NCBI GenBank assembly: GCA_902785365.1
Contig: CACZYC010000004.1
Coordinates: forward strand, 29,731-93,730
Direction: 5' to 3'
Source of the DNA: an uncultured Ruminococcus sp.
Lineage (GTDB): Bacteria > Bacillota > Clostridia > Oscillospirales > Acutalibacteraceae
DNA: 64,000 nucleotides
Shown here: positions 52,696-63,100 of the stretch, one piece after another
Numbering within the stretch: the stretch's first letter is position 1
Layout of the letters: each line of letters starts with the position of its first letter
The notes under the pieces: model-generated
What the model saw: the letters and a program-made list of their open reading frames with translations, nothing else
The model's database searches: none
Told to the model about the DNA's origin: nothing
Position numbers and translations under genes: made by a program

Positions 52696-53913
52696 GTGAA
52701 AAAAACAATTGGAATTCTTTTATCATTATTAATAGTTTTAGGCTCTCTCACTACATTCAGCTCAGCAGCCGCAACAGTAAAGAACAAAACTCTCCAAGCC
52801 TACACAAAGCACTCTTTTACTCTTAACAAATCTGAGTCAAAAAGATACTTTTGCAAAACAACCAATAACAAAAAAAAGAACATCACGGTATCTTTCAAGG
52901 ACAACGGCGATACATATTCTCTGAAAACTGTCGCGAAAAAGCCCACTTCCGGCAAAAAACCCGTAGTTACCATATACTACAAAAACTCTCAGAACAAAAC
53001 CGTCAACGTCAAAAAATTCAGGTACAAGGTTACGCCAATGGGTACTATGAATTTCAGAAATGTGAAAATCAATGTTGATTACACTGAAAAGGTTACTCTC
53101 TCCAATCCTTTTGTAAAGGAATACAAGTTCAAGGCTTCAAAGCCGGGAATTGTAAAATTTTCCAAAAAGATTTCTAAGAGCGGTAAAAAGCGCACCTATT
53201 CCATTAAGGCGCTCAAGGAGGGCTCTGCCACCATCAATGTATATTTAAAGGGAACTTCCAAAAAAGTGGGTTCGTTCAAAATCACCGCTGGTGACTTTAA
53301 AACCGTAATCAACTCCAAATACAAAACCCGCAAAATCGTTTATAATTCTCACGGCAGCAGCACGTATATGGAGGACTCTCATTTCAATATCTCGGATATG
53401 CTCAAGTATAAAAAAGCCGGCGCTTCATACTCCGCCACATCTGAGAACGAGAATATTGTAAGCGTTGTAAGCAACCATATTATTTATTCAACGGGTAAAG
53501 GTACAGCCGCTGTCAAAATCAGCCAGAAATTAAACGGGAAGACAACCACCGTAGGAAAATTTACAGTCAAGGTTAAACTCTCCGCTATGGCTTATGTAGC
53601 CAAGCAAAACGCCTTATTCTATGATAACGGCATTTTCGGACACGGCGACAACACTGAATTTCTTGATGTAGCCAATACCCTTGTGATGAAATCTGTAATT
53701 GTAAGGCGGCTGCTTAATAACTCGCTTACAAATTCTCATTTCAAAACCTCGGATTATAAAATTACATTCCATTCCACTAACACCAAGGCTGCAAAAGTCA
53801 GTTCGGCAGGTAAAGTTACCGCGATAAAAAAAGGTTCCGCAAGGATATATTACACCATTACTTTCAGTGATAAATCCACTTATAAATACTACTGCAAAAT
53901 AATTGTGGAATAA
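52696..53913 (+). CDS. Secreted Lys-rich protein with Ig-like (Big_2-type) repeats
   Basis: The GTG start has GGAGG 9 nt upstream. The 405-residue protein has a signal peptide (about 1-24, ending FSSAAA) and no anchor. Its sequence is full of short beta-strands with Lys, and several segments resemble bacterial Ig-like group 2 units, for example FKASKPGIVKFSKKISK.. and HSTNTKAAKVSSAGKVTAIK at about 355-375, the typical end of such repeats. The very basic mature part (pI well above 9 by eye) suggests binding to teichoic acids, glycans or DNA. It is divergent from the SDR gene. Confidence 0.78.
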   Translation: MKKTIGILLSLLIVLGSLTTFSSAAATVKNKTLQAYTKHSFTLNKSESKRYFCKTTNNKKKNITVSFKDNGDTYSLKTVAKKPTSGKKPVVTIYYKNSQNKTVNVKKFRYKVTPMGTMNFRNVKINVDYTEKVTLSNPFVKEYKFKASKPGIVKFSKKISKSGKKRTYSIKALKEGSATINVYLKGTSKKVGSFKITAGDFKTVINSKYKTRKIVYNSHGSSTYMEDSHFNISDMLKYKKAGASYSATSENENIVSVVSNHIIYSTGKGTAAVKISQKLNGKTTTVGKFTVKVKLSAMAYVAKQNALFYDNGIFGHGDNTEFLDVANTLVMKSVIVRRLLNNSLTNSHFKTSDYKITFHSTNTKAAKVSSAGKVTAIKKGSARIYYTITFSDKSTYKYYCKIIVE

Positions 53914-53936
53914 AAGAATTTTTTATAAAAAATATG

Positions 53937-53964
53937 TTGATTTTCTTGACAAAGCGTATATAAT
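53937..53964 (+). promoter_or_regulatory. Promoter of the 53997 gene
   Basis: TTGATT (53937-53942), 16 bp, TATAAT (53959-53964). A second TTGACA (53946-53951) lies within the spacer. Confidence 0.65.
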
Positions 53965-53996
53965 GTAAATAAGAAATTAAACTAAGGATGGGCATT

Positions 53997-54371
53997 ATGG
54001 ATTTTATTCAGGAAGAAAGAGTTTTTCTTATTCGTAATGATGAAGTTTTGTTGTTCAAGAAAAACGAAGAATATGACGGAGACGACGTAAACATCGGCGA
54101 TTATACTAAGGCGGAATTTTTGCGTTATATCGGCGTCAAGCGATTTGAGGACGGAATAAAACAGGTTTTCTATTATTTCGCTACAACAAATGATTTGTAT
54201 ATTACCCAGTCGGGATATTGGACGGAAATCAAGAAAGCGATTTATTATCCCGCCAAAGCTTTGACATCGGGCGTACTCAACGATTACATCCGCAACGGAC
54301 AGTATGATAACGAGGTTCGTCTCGGAGTAAAGAACGGTGACAAAGTAAGTTTTACAATTGTTACGGAATAG
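53997..54371 (+). CDS. Hypothetical protein
   Basis: The start is ATG 53997 (MDFIQEERVF), with AAGGA 8 nt upstream. The 124-residue protein is soluble, acidic and rich in aromatic residues (QVFYYFATTNDLYITQSGYW). It has no signal peptide, membrane segment or known motif. It has its own promoter and terminator. A full-length antisense frame exists but has no ribosome site. I do not recognise the family. Confidence 0.72.
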   Translation: MDFIQEERVFLIRNDEVLLFKKNEEYDGDDVNIGDYTKAEFLRYIGVKRFEDGIKQVFYYFATTNDLYITQSGYWTEIKKAIYYPAKALTSGVLNDYIRNGQYDNEVRLGVKNGDKVSFTIVTE

Positions 54372-54379
54372 CACAGATT

Positions 54380-54409
54380 AAGCCTTGGAGTTTTCTCCAA
54401 GGCTTTTTT
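54380..54409 (+). terminator. Terminator of the 53997 gene
   Basis: AAGCCTTGGAG-TTTT-CTCCAAGGCTT followed by TTTT. Confidence 0.9.
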
Positions 54410-54414
54410 GCGCG

Positions 54415-54440
54415 AAAAAGGCAGCCGAACGGCTGCCTTT
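54415..54440 (-). terminator. Terminator of the 54466 gene
   Basis: AAAGGCAGCCG pairs with CGGCTGCCTTT and is followed by TTTTTC on the minus strand. Confidence 0.85.
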
Positions 54441-54465
54441 ATAATTCTTGAATTTTTACCGCTGA

Positions 54466-55767
54466 CTATGCCAGTACGTTTGCGAACGCTATCTGAGCGG
54501 GAGCGCTGATTGTCACTGTTCCGTCAGTGTTTACAACAAAAGCGTAGAAGTACATACTCTTATCCTTGTTCACCTTGGAAACCGTAACATAAGGCGCGTA
54601 GATGAACTGATACTGTCCCGAAACATTCGGGTTGTCAACCAATGAGTTGTGCACGGCAATCTTGTTGCTTACGGCGGTATCAGTACCTGTAACCGCGTTT
54701 ATTGCCGCGGAAACATCATAGCTTGAACGCTTGGTTGACGCGAACGCGATACCCATTCTCTTAAATCCATCGGTTGTAGCGCTGACGAGCATTTCCATTT
54801 TTATATTTGCGCTGTTGAGGTCGTTGTCGGACAGATACAAAGCATTGGTAACCACGGAAGCGCTCTTTTCGCTTGAGCTGCTTTCGTTATCCTCGGCTGT
54901 AATATCCATATTGCCCGTAACAAAGAAGGTATATGATGATCCCCACGCGACACAAACTCCGTTTATCACAAAGTACTTATTACCCGCCGTTGTTACATTA
55001 GCGGGCTGAAGGTACTTATATTGTTGCCCTGTGCTTATACCGTTCAGCTTAACATCATACATCTTGTCTTCGCAGCTCAATGAAGCGTTAATAACTTTAC
55101 TGCCGGTATATGTGAAACTTGCTGTTTCTACACTGTAGCTTTTGTAGTAAGGATTATTAATTCTTGGCATATTGAGCTCTGCAATCGTCTTTGCGTTGGT
55201 AAGATTTGACCATGCGTACTTAGTGTAGGTTGTGGGATTCTCGGCGGTGGGATTGTTTCTGTAGCTGTAAACTATCGAATACTTTGTGTTTGCGTAACTG
55301 TCAGAGGGGTTATCAATATCCGTGTGTCCGCAGGAAACAACTTCGCCGTCGATTACATTTGAATAATCAAACGGAATGTTGCCGTCCGTTATTATCGAAA
55401 TATTGTAAAACTCTTCAATCTCGCCGTAAATCTGAGAGCTGTCATATTCGCCGTTGACAGCAAATTCAACGGTAATAATATTTGCGCCTTCGGAGAAATC
55501 AAACCCCGGGTCAATATTTGAATCATTGAACAGAATTATTCCGCCCTTATCATGCTTTGTTCCGCTGAATGTAATGCTGTTTACGCTCATCGCGTTTTGG
55601 GGATAATGTATTTTACCCTCAAAAGCGTTTATAGTCTGGGACGTTTTGATTACAAAACTATACGTTACAGTCCCCGCGGCATTTGCGGATACCACAAAAC
55701 AACCGCATACTACTGTCAACATAACAGCAATCGATAATATAACTGATAATGTTCTTTTTATAGCCAT
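54466..55767 (-). CDS. Secreted protein with N-terminal cohesin-like domain
   Basis: The 433-residue protein has a signal peptide (about 1-30, ending SANAA). An N-terminal domain of about 120 residues follows with cohesin/CBM-like strands (YSFVIKTSQTINAFEGKIHY, GANIITVEFAVNGEY). The rest is a larger beta-rich part with no known domain (about 150-433) and Ser/Glu linker SSSSEKSAS. It has no visible cell-wall anchor. The cohesin-like resemblance is to the domain of the 11586 protein and is weaker than that one. GGAGG precedes the start, and terminators flank the 3' end. Confidence 0.72.
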   Translation of the reverse strand: MAIKRTLSVILSIAVMLTVVCGCFVVSANAAGTVTYSFVIKTSQTINAFEGKIHYPQNAMSVNSITFSGTKHDKGGIILFNDSNIDPGFDFSEGANIITVEFAVNGEYDSSQIYGEIEEFYNISIITDGNIPFDYSNVIDGEVVSCGHTDIDNPSDSYANTKYSIVYSYRNNPTAENPTTYTKYAWSNLTNAKTIAELNMPRINNPYYKSYSVETASFTYTGSKVINASLSCEDKMYDVKLNGISTGQQYKYLQPANVTTAGNKYFVINGVCVAWGSSYTFFVTGNMDITAEDNESSSSEKSASVVTNALYLSDNDLNSANIKMEMLVSATTDGFKRMGIAFASTKRSSYDVSAAINAVTGTDTAVSNKIAVHNSLVDNPNVSGQYQFIYAPYVTVSKVNKDKSMYFYAFVVNTDGTVTISAPAQIAFANVLA

Positions 55768-55867
55768 AGGTCAAACCTCCTATATAATTCCAGTTTGATT
55801 ATACAATATAATAATTGTTTTTGCAACTGTAATATCACCGTCAATTGTGATATTTTGGCTTATGTAA

Positions 55868-56698
55868 TTAATTGAATAATTCGGGGTGCATTCTGCTGTA
55901 GTGGAATATATACTGCTGAGCTATGCCCGCGTACTCGCCGAAATCCGAGGGAGTCATATCGGGGAAGAGTTTTTCGAGCGCGCGTTTCATCCATACATCA
56001 ACAGGGAAAGCCTCTATCCTGTGCAAACCAAAAAGCAGCGCGCAATCGGCAACCTTGACGCCGACACCCTTTATTTTCATAAGCTCCGAGCGAGCTTCGT
56101 CATAAGGCAGAGCTCGGCACTTTTCGAGATTAACCTCTCCGCCTGCAACCTTTCTTGCGGCGTCGATAATATATTTGTTTCTGAATCCCGCGCGCAAAGG
56201 AGCAAGGTCATCGGGAGTCAGTTCGGCAAGTCTTTCGGCTGTCGGGAAAGAATAACCCGAACCTACTCTGTCGCCGAAGCTTTCGCATAACCGCGCGACA
56301 ATCCCTTTTATTCTCTTTATATTATTGTTCTGCGAAATGATAAAGGTACAAAGCGCTTCCCACGGCTCCTGCCGTAAAATTCTGATTCCCGAAGCGTACT
56401 CGCCCGCTTCTTTGAGTATCGGGTGAAGTTCGCTCAGTTCCTTGCGTATTTTTCCGTAGTCGAGGTTGAGGTCGAGATAGTCTTTCCAGATTATTTCAAA
56501 ATCTTTTTCATCACAATTATCAATATACAGGTCTGTTCCCTCAAGGCGCATAACAACCTCTCGCTCAAAAGCAATACCGTAAAATCCGCTGTCGTTTTCA
56601 ACCCACCTGAAACTTTGTCCGCAGTCGAGCGTCTGCGCTAAATCAAGGTCTTTAACTCCGCTGATTTTTACCCCTATGTCTGTTTTTATACAATCCAT
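55868..56698 (-). CDS. ogg: 8-oxoguanine DNA glycosylase/AP lyase (Ogg type)
   Basis: The 276-residue protein has the OGG_N domain (about 1-110; TLDCGQSFRWVENDSGFYG) and the helix-hairpin-helix glycosylase domain. KGVGVKVADCALL holds the catalytic Lys (the equivalent of human K249) and FPVDVWMKRAL the catalytic Asp. It removes oxidised guanine from DNA and nicks the backbone. Bacterial Ogg occurs mainly in Clostridia, where it may stand in for MutM. The length is right. Confidence 0.92.
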   Translation of the reverse strand: MDCIKTDIGVKISGVKDLDLAQTLDCGQSFRWVENDSGFYGIAFEREVVMRLEGTDLYIDNCDEKDFEIIWKDYLDLNLDYGKIRKELSELHPILKEAGEYASGIRILRQEPWEALCTFIISQNNNIKRIKGIVARLCESFGDRVGSGYSFPTAERLAELTPDDLAPLRAGFRNKYIIDAARKVAGGEVNLEKCRALPYDEARSELMKIKGVGVKVADCALLFGLHRIEAFPVDVWMKRALEKLFPDMTPSDFGEYAGIAQQYIFHYSRMHPELFN

Positions 56699-56787
56699 TT
56701 CCGAAAACTCCTTATTATCTTAAAAATAGTATACCATAAATCAGCGAAATATGATACAATAAAAACAGTAATTTCGAGAGGTGTATT

Positions 56788-57477
56788 ATGAGAGAAAACA
56801 TCACTACAATTCCGATAAATGACCTGTTTAAACCCAAGGACGGCTGTCCTCTGTGCCGAATGGAGGAAATGCTCGAAAAAAACTATGTGGAATTTATTGT
56901 AGGGGACGCGATGATGGAACCGAATATCCGCATCGAAACAAACAAAAAGGGTTTTTGCCACAGACATTTTTCAAAAATGTTCGCTTCGGGACAGAAGCTC
57001 CCCAACGCCCTTATACTTGAATCCCACCTGAAAGCGGTTATGAATGAGGTTCTTCCGAAAAAAGGCACCTCCAAACCTGATAAAAAGGTTATGGATAAGG
57101 TTGAGGAACTGAGCCATAGCTGTTATGTCTGCGACAGAATTGAAAAGGATATGACACACCTGATTTCTACGGTGCTCTCTGAGTACGAAAAGTCGGAGGA
57201 GTTCAAAGAGCTTTATCGCGAGCAGCCTTTTATCTGCCTTAATCACTACGCTCTGATTATGAGGCAGGCGTCGTCAAAGGGCGGTGTGAGTTCCAAAAAC
57301 ATCAAGTCGTTCCATGAGGACACCTACAATCTGACCATAAACCAAATCAAGGAACTCAAAGAGGACATCACACAGTTTTGCTCTATGTTTGACTATCGCA
57401 ACCGCGGAAAAGACTTCGGCAAAAGTAAGGACGCTATCGAGCGCAGCATAGAGTATCTGACCAAGGAAAAGCCTTGA
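56788..57477 (+). CDS. DUF6062 family protein
   Basis: The 229-residue protein has two Cys pairs, GCPLCRMEEM (about 19-28) and SCYVCDRIEK (about 110-119), each followed by a helix and then a Cys/His (GFCHRHFSKM, FICLNHYALI). The repeated CxxC...CxxH suggests two metal-binding modules. It matches DUF6062, a clostridial family of unknown function. GAGAGGTG precedes the start. Its TGA stop lies inside a heptamer array. Confidence 0.88.
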   Translation: MRENITTIPINDLFKPKDGCPLCRMEEMLEKNYVEFIVGDAMMEPNIRIETNKKGFCHRHFSKMFASGQKLPNALILESHLKAVMNEVLPKKGTSKPDKKVMDKVEELSHSCYVCDRIEKDMTHLISTVLSEYEKSEEFKELYREQPFICLNHYALIMRQASSKGGVSSKNIKSFHEDTYNLTINQIKELKEDITQFCSMFDYRNRGKDFGKSKDAIERSIEYLTKEKP

Positions 57478-57695
57478 GCAGTGAGCAGTAGTCAGTGATT
57501 AGGCGGTTGCAACGCTACCGACTGTATCAATATGGATATAAACAAATTAAACCTAGGAGTTATGAAAAAACACTCCTAGGTTTATTCTTTATAGTATTAG
57601 ATGAAAATAAATAGTTCGGGAACTATACTTTTGAATTTGTAGCCTTTTTGTTCTCGACATTCACTGATCACTGACCACTGACTACTGCCCACTTA
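57476..57695. mobile_element. Candidate small element: empty pair of inverted heptamer arrays with 22-bp tag
   Basis: The left array (57476-57496) reads GAGCAGT, GAGCAGT, AGTCAGT; the right (57661-57695) reads TCACTGA, TCACTGA, CCACTGA, CTACTGC, CCACTTA, its inverse, all with a 7-bp period. The left overlaps the TGA of the DUF6062 gene and the right overlaps the TAA of the transglutaminase-like gene. Inside are the 22-bp tag (57519-57540, one mismatch to 21575-21596) and a strong hairpin (AACCTAGGAGT/ACTCCTAGGTT, 57550-57583) that may end both transcripts. No gene is inside. Confidence 0.55.
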
Positions 57696-59681
57696 CTTAA
57701 CCGTAACTCTGCACTTTAGTTTGAGGCCGCAGACTTTTACGGTAATAGTTGCCTTGCCCTTCTTTTTGCCGATAATCTTGCCTTTTCCTCTGATTGTCGC
57801 AATTTTCTTGTTGGACGTTGTATAAACTATTTTTCCTGAGCCGCCTGTAACTTTCAGTTTAAAGGACTTGTTTTTCTTTATAGTCTTTTTGGTGTAGTTG
57901 AGCTTAGGATTTTTGACTGTCAACACTATTTTAAAAATAACGGAAGATTTTTGGGCTGTGATTATGGCTTTGCCTTTCTTTTTGGCTGTGATTATGCCTT
58001 TGCTTGACACGGTCGCCACAGTTTTATTACTTGACGAAAATTTGTATGAACCCGCGGGTTTGAGCGTCAGCGATGTTTTGCGTTTAATATATGTTTTTAT
58101 GCTCTTGTTGATAATGGTGGGCTTTACGATTTCGGGCTGTGTCGGAGCTGCTGTAATAGGCTCTGTCACGGAGGTATAGTTTTCCGAATAAGGTTCGGTT
58201 GCTTCGGAGGTGATATTCTCGGTTGATGTTGGTTCGGTAAAATCCGTTGGATTTGTAAAATCTGTTGTGTCTGTCGTATAAACGGGCTCTGTAAATCCTG
58301 TGGATTCCGTAACCTCCGTAGATTCAGAAGCTTCCGTAGGAGTAGTGGGCGGCTGTACGTGAATATTGAGTTGATAAATTACATCTTTTACATTCGGGCT
58401 CTCCTTGATTGTAGTATATAAATTACCGTCCATCTTAAAGGCGATACCGTAAATATCATTCGGGTTGCTTGAAGGTTTGGTGTAAATCTTTTCAACAGTT
58501 GTTCCGTTTATTGCCATCCGAAAAACATTTTCAGTATCATTAAAATACAGATAGGTCCCGTCACTTGTCAAATATGTGAACGCTCTGTCCCAGAACGCGT
58601 TGGGAACACCCTTAACCTCCCATCGGGTTTTTAAAACCGTCATCACTTCCTCGGCGCCTGTCGCGGCGCTTCTGCGCGAAAGCGCGGCATAGACACTGCT
58701 GGTGTAATGTTGATTTACAAAATAATCATAGCCGTTGTAGCGGTAAATCATAGTGTTTACACTGTTCCACCATGCGTTGTCAAACGAAGTGTCACTGGCT
58801 TTGAGGTTAGTTATCCACTCACGGTGGTTGTCGTTATTGTCATTATTGAACCAGTTGTCGCTCTTAAAAAAATTATCATGATTAACCTTACCAAGGTTAT
58901 CGTATGTCGGGTCGTCGTGGGTAATATCTACATGATAAAACTTTCCGTCTATCTCAACCATATTCCACGCGTGACGTTGTTTAATACTCTGAATATAGTG
59001 ACCCCTTATTCCTAATTTTGACAGCAGATAGTTGTATGCGAGAGCATACCCCTCACACACGGCATTGTGCTCGACAATCGCTCCGTACGCGGTGTAGATT
59101 CTCATCTCGCGACGGAACTCTTCATAGTCCGCGTCGTTAATCGTCTCGTATTTGGTATCATACTCGGTGTAGTGGGCGAGGAGATCGTGAAGATAACGCG
59201 CCTTTATAACATCATTCCAGTTCGGGTCTACACCCGAGAGAAACAAATCCGCTTTGTTGTTGAACTTTTCAATTTCCGCGGGGATATCCTCAATATCAAA
59301 GTAGTATTCGGGACGAATCGAAATTACCTTACCCGTACTATAATTAGCGGTGGTCTGAAACCTTGTCGAAAAGACATAGAAAAGGTCGGGGGTTTCGGTG
59401 ACAACACTAAAGAAAATCGCGCCTATAACATTCTTATGCAAGTTGTAATCACCGACAGCAATATCCGTATTAAAATTCCTTAGCTGTGAAACAAGATATT
59501 CGGCAAAATCGCGGTACATTCCCGTGATTTCAGCGGCGGAATACTGCGCGAGCATAGAATTGCTGTTGTATTGGTCGTTGATTTCCTGTTCATCAACAGC
59601 GTTTACCCTCGCGGGAACCGCGCCGAAAATAATTGTCGAAATAAGCGCAACAACCAAAATCAATGCTATTTTCCTTTTCAC
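57693..59681 (-). CDS. Secreted transglutaminase-like protein with Ig-like repeats
   Basis: The start is GTG 59681, with AGGAGGTGG upstream; the frame is open about 93 codons further but without signals. The 662-residue protein has a signal peptide (about 1-30), a transglutaminase-like domain (about 150-280) with the Cys, His, Asp triad in NAVCEGYALAYN, RHAWNMVE and FYHVDITHDDP, a YLYFNDTENVFRMAI domain, a Thr/Glu/Pro-rich linker (about 470-560) and two C-terminal Big_2-like repeats (SYKFSSSNKTVATVSSKGII and the similar VYTTSNKKIATIRGKGKI). Such proteins are surface or secreted peptidase-like or cross-linking enzymes. Substrate unknown. Confidence 0.88.
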   Translation of the reverse strand: MKRKIALILVVALISTIIFGAVPARVNAVDEQEINDQYNSNSMLAQYSAAEITGMYRDFAEYLVSQLRNFNTDIAVGDYNLHKNVIGAIFFSVVTETPDLFYVFSTRFQTTANYSTGKVISIRPEYYFDIEDIPAEIEKFNNKADLFLSGVDPNWNDVIKARYLHDLLAHYTEYDTKYETINDADYEEFRREMRIYTAYGAIVEHNAVCEGYALAYNYLLSKLGIRGHYIQSIKQRHAWNMVEIDGKFYHVDITHDDPTYDNLGKVNHDNFFKSDNWFNNDNNDNHREWITNLKASDTSFDNAWWNSVNTMIYRYNGYDYFVNQHYTSSVYAALSRRSAATGAEEVMTVLKTRWEVKGVPNAFWDRAFTYLTSDGTYLYFNDTENVFRMAINGTTVEKIYTKPSSNPNDIYGIAFKMDGNLYTTIKESPNVKDVIYQLNIHVQPPTTPTEASESTEVTESTGFTEPVYTTDTTDFTNPTDFTEPTSTENITSEATEPYSENYTSVTEPITAAPTQPEIVKPTIINKSIKTYIKRKTSLTLKPAGSYKFSSSNKTVATVSSKGIITAKKKGKAIITAQKSSVIFKIVLTVKNPKLNYTKKTIKKNKSFKLKVTGGSGKIVYTTSNKKIATIRGKGKIIGKKKGKATITVKVCGLKLKCRVTVK

Positions 59682-59814
59682 AAAACCACCTCCTATACTT
59701 CCTCTGCTTACATTATAAATGGCAAAAAATATATTGTCAAATAAAATCTTTCTTTTGTGATTTTTCTTTGTTTCTTTGCATATGATTAAACAAATCATTT
59801 GTGGAGGGCTGCAA

Positions 59815-60084
59815 TTGAAAGGTATAGTGGAGGAACGCGCCGCGATGCTCGGAGAATATATTATTGAGAGCAAAGCAACGGTCCGTTCCGCGGCAAAGAA
59901 GTTTGGAATAAGCAAGAGCACCGTACATAAAGATGTCAGCCAACGGCTTAAAAGCGTCAACCCGCGCTTATATAAGGAAGTTCGTCAAATCCTTGATACC
60001 AACAAAAACCAACGCCACATCCGAGGCGGCATAGCAACAAAGAACAAATATATGATGTTGAGAAGAAAGCTGAACGGTAAATGA
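59815..60084 (+). CDS. spoIIID: Stage III sporulation transcriptional regulator SpoIIID
   Basis: The start is TTG 59815, with GGAGGGC 7 nt upstream, giving 89 residues as in other SpoIIID (93 in Bacillus subtilis). The helix-turn-helix is clear: ATVRSAAKKFGISKSTVHKD (about 21-40), followed by the basic C-terminal tail RHIRGGIATKNKYMMLRRKL. SpoIIID is a mother-cell regulator that acts with sigma-E and sigma-K during sporulation. It is divergent from the transglutaminase-like gene. Confidence 0.95.
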   Translation: MKGIVEERAAMLGEYIIESKATVRSAAKKFGISKSTVHKDVSQRLKSVNPRLYKEVRQILDTNKNQRHIRGGIATKNKYMMLRRKLNGK

Positions 60085-60135
60085 TTAAACTCGTAAGGGA
60101 ACGGCAGAAGCCGCTCCCTTACAATCTCAAAAAAA

Positions 60136-60159
60136 GGGCTGTCGCAAAAGCGACAGCCC
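60136..60159 (-). terminator. Terminator of nifJ (bidirectional)
   Basis: GGGCTGTCGC-AAAA-GCGACAGCCC with TTTTTTTGAG on the minus strand and AT-rich sequence on the plus strand. A further hairpin (GTAAGGGAACGGC/GCCGCTCCCTTAC, about 60094-60121) follows spoIIID. The stem is close to that after glgB. Confidence 0.85.
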
Positions 60160-60179
60160 AAAAATTTATTAACCTAAAA

Positions 60180-63100
60180 TCAGGTAGCGTCCTCGAAGGA
60201 AGCGAGTTTCTCGAGGTGAGCGTACTTCTGTTCAGCGTACTTCTCAGCCTTCTCAAAGAGATTTTCAGCTCTCTCGGGGAACTTACGTGACAGAGCGTTG
60301 TAACGAACTTCGCCCATAATGAAGTCACGATAAGAAGCAGAAGGTGCCTTGCTGTCGAGGATGAAGGGGTTCTTGCCCTCGTCTGCGAGACGCGGATCAT
60401 AACGGAAGAGGTTCCAGTAACCTGCGTCAACAGCCTTCTTCTCCTCAAGCTGAGCAATTCCCATACCGCCCTTGATACCGTGGTTGATACACGGAGCGTA
60501 AGCGATAATGATTGAAGGACCGTCATAGCTTTCAGCCTCAATCATAGCCTTAAGAACCTGATTGTTGTTGGCGCCCATAGCAACCTGAGCAACATATACA
60601 TAACCGTAACTCATAGCGATAGCCGCGAGGTCTTTCTTCTTGACTGACTTACCTGCGGCGGCAAACTGAGCAACAGAGCCTACGGGTGTAGCCTTTGAAG
60701 CCTGTCCGCCTGTATTGGAGTAAACCTCAGTATCGAATACGAGGATGTTTACGTTCTCACCGGAAGCGATTACGTGGTCGAGACCACCGAAGCCGATATC
60801 ATAAGCCCAACCGTCGCCGCCGAAGATCCACATAGACTTCTTAGCAAGCTCGTCTTTGTCAACGAGAGTCTTCTGAGCGAGTTCCTTAACAGCGTCGTCA
60901 GCCTGCTCTAACTCAGCGATGAGAGCGTCAGTGGCTGCGCGTGAAGCAAGAGAATCGGAAAGTGTGTCGAGGTAGTTTCCGCAAGCTTCCTTGAGGCTGT
61001 CCTTAGTTGTGTCAGCCTTAATCTTCTCAACATATTCAACAAGGCGGTTTCTGATAGCCTTCTGAGCGAGTGTCATACCGAGACCGAACTCAGCGTTATC
61101 CTCAAACAGTGAGTTCATCCAAGCGGGACCTCTGCCTTCCTTATTAACTGTATAAGGAGTAGCGGGAGCCGAACCGCCCCAGATTGAGGAACAACCTGTA
61201 GCGTTGGCGATGAACATTCTGTCACCAAAGAGCTGAGTAACGAGCTTAGCGTAAGGTGTTTCACCACAACCCGCGCAAGCACCCGAGAACTCGAGTAAGG
61301 GCTGTTTGAACTGGCTGCCCTTAACTGTGGAAACCTTAAACTTATCGGCAACAGCCTGCTTGGGAGCGAGTTTTACGCCGTAATCAAATACTGCCTGGTA
61401 TTTTCTCTGAGTATCAATGGGCTTCATGACAAGAGCCTTCTCACCCTTCTTGCCCGGGCAAACCTGAGCGCAGGCTCCGCAACCCGTACAGTCAAGAGTT
61501 GATACTGTCATTGTAAATTTGTATTCCTTAAGACCTGTGGCAACAGCTGTCTTTGTATCAACAGGAGCAGCGTCAACCTCTTCGTCAGTCATAATAACGG
61601 GACGAATAACAGCGTGAGGACAAACGATAGCGCACTTTGTACACTGGATACAGTTGTCGGGCTGCCATTCGGGAACGTCTACGGCGATACCGCGCTTCTC
61701 AAAAGCGGCTGAACCCTGAGGACATGTGCCGTCGATGTAATCAACAAAAGCGGAAACAGGAAGCTGATTACCCTTGTAAGCGTTGACGGGCTTAAGAATC
61801 TTGTTGACATACTCAACAAGCTCGCCGCTTCCGTCAACCTTATCGTCTACAGCGTTGTCAACAGCGTTAGACCAGTCAGCGGGAATCTCAACCTTCTTGA
61901 GAGCTTCCATACCGGCGTCGATAGCGGCATAGTTCATATCTACGATAGCCTGGCCCTTCTTCATATAGGACTTCTTAGCGGCTTCTTTCATGAGATCCTT
62001 GGCGTGGTCGGCGGGGATGATGTCGGCAATCTTGAAGAACGCGGACTGGAGAATTGTGTTAACTCTGCTTCCGAGACCGATTTCCTTACCAATCTTGATA
62101 GCGTCAACTGTGTAGAAGTTAATCTTTCTGTCGGCGAGGATTTTCTTCATCTTACCGGGGAGTCTCTCAGTGAGCTCGTCTACATCCCATGCGCAGTTGA
62201 GCAGGAATGAACCGCCTTCCTTGAGGTCCTCAACGATTTCGTACTTGTCAACATATGAAGGATTGTGGCAAGCTACGAAGTCGGCCTTACTTACATAATA
62301 TGTGGACTTAATCGGTGTATGACCGAAACGCAGGTGGGAAACTGTGAGACCGCCAGACTTCTTGGAGTCGTAAGCGAAGTAACCCTGAGCGTACATGTCG
62401 GTGTTATCGCCGATGATTTTGATAGAGTTCTTGTTGGCGCCTACAGTACCGTCAGCGCCGAGTCCCCAGAACTTACAGGAAGTTGTGCCCGCGGGAGTTG
62501 TGTCGGGGTTCTCTGTTCTCGGGAGTGAGAGATTTGTAACGTCATCTACGATACCTACTGTGAATCTCTTCTTAGGTGTGTCGGACTCAGCATTTCTGTA
62601 TACAGCAACCATATCGGCAGGTGTTGTATCCTTGGAAGCAAGACCGTAACGGCCTGTGAATACCTTAACGTCGGAGAACTCGGAACCGTTGATAGCCGCG
62701 AGAACGTCAAGATAGAGAGGCTCACCGATGGAGCCGGGCTCCTTAGTTCTGTCAAGAACAGAGATTGTCTTAACAGTCTTGGGAAGCTCTGAAAGGAGAT
62801 AATCGGCAACGAAAGGTCTGTAAAGTCTAACCTTAATGAGACCAACCTTTTCGCCCGCAGCGTTGAGGTAGTCAACAACCTCTTCGATACAGTCACATAC
62901 GGAACCCATAGCAACGATAACATGCTCTGCGTCCTCTGCGCCGTAGTAGTTGAAGGGCTTGTAGTTTGTGCCGATCTTCTCGTTAACCTTGTTCATATAC
63001 TCGATACAAACTTCGGGAACAGCGTCATAGTACTTGTTGCAGGCTTCTCTTGCCTGGAAGAAGATATCGTCGTTCTGAGCGGTACCTCTTGTTACGGGAT

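Noticed and set aside
53982..54374. 130-residue minus-strand frame opposite the 53997 gene
   Set aside because: The plus-strand gene has promoter, ribosome site and terminator; the minus frame has none.
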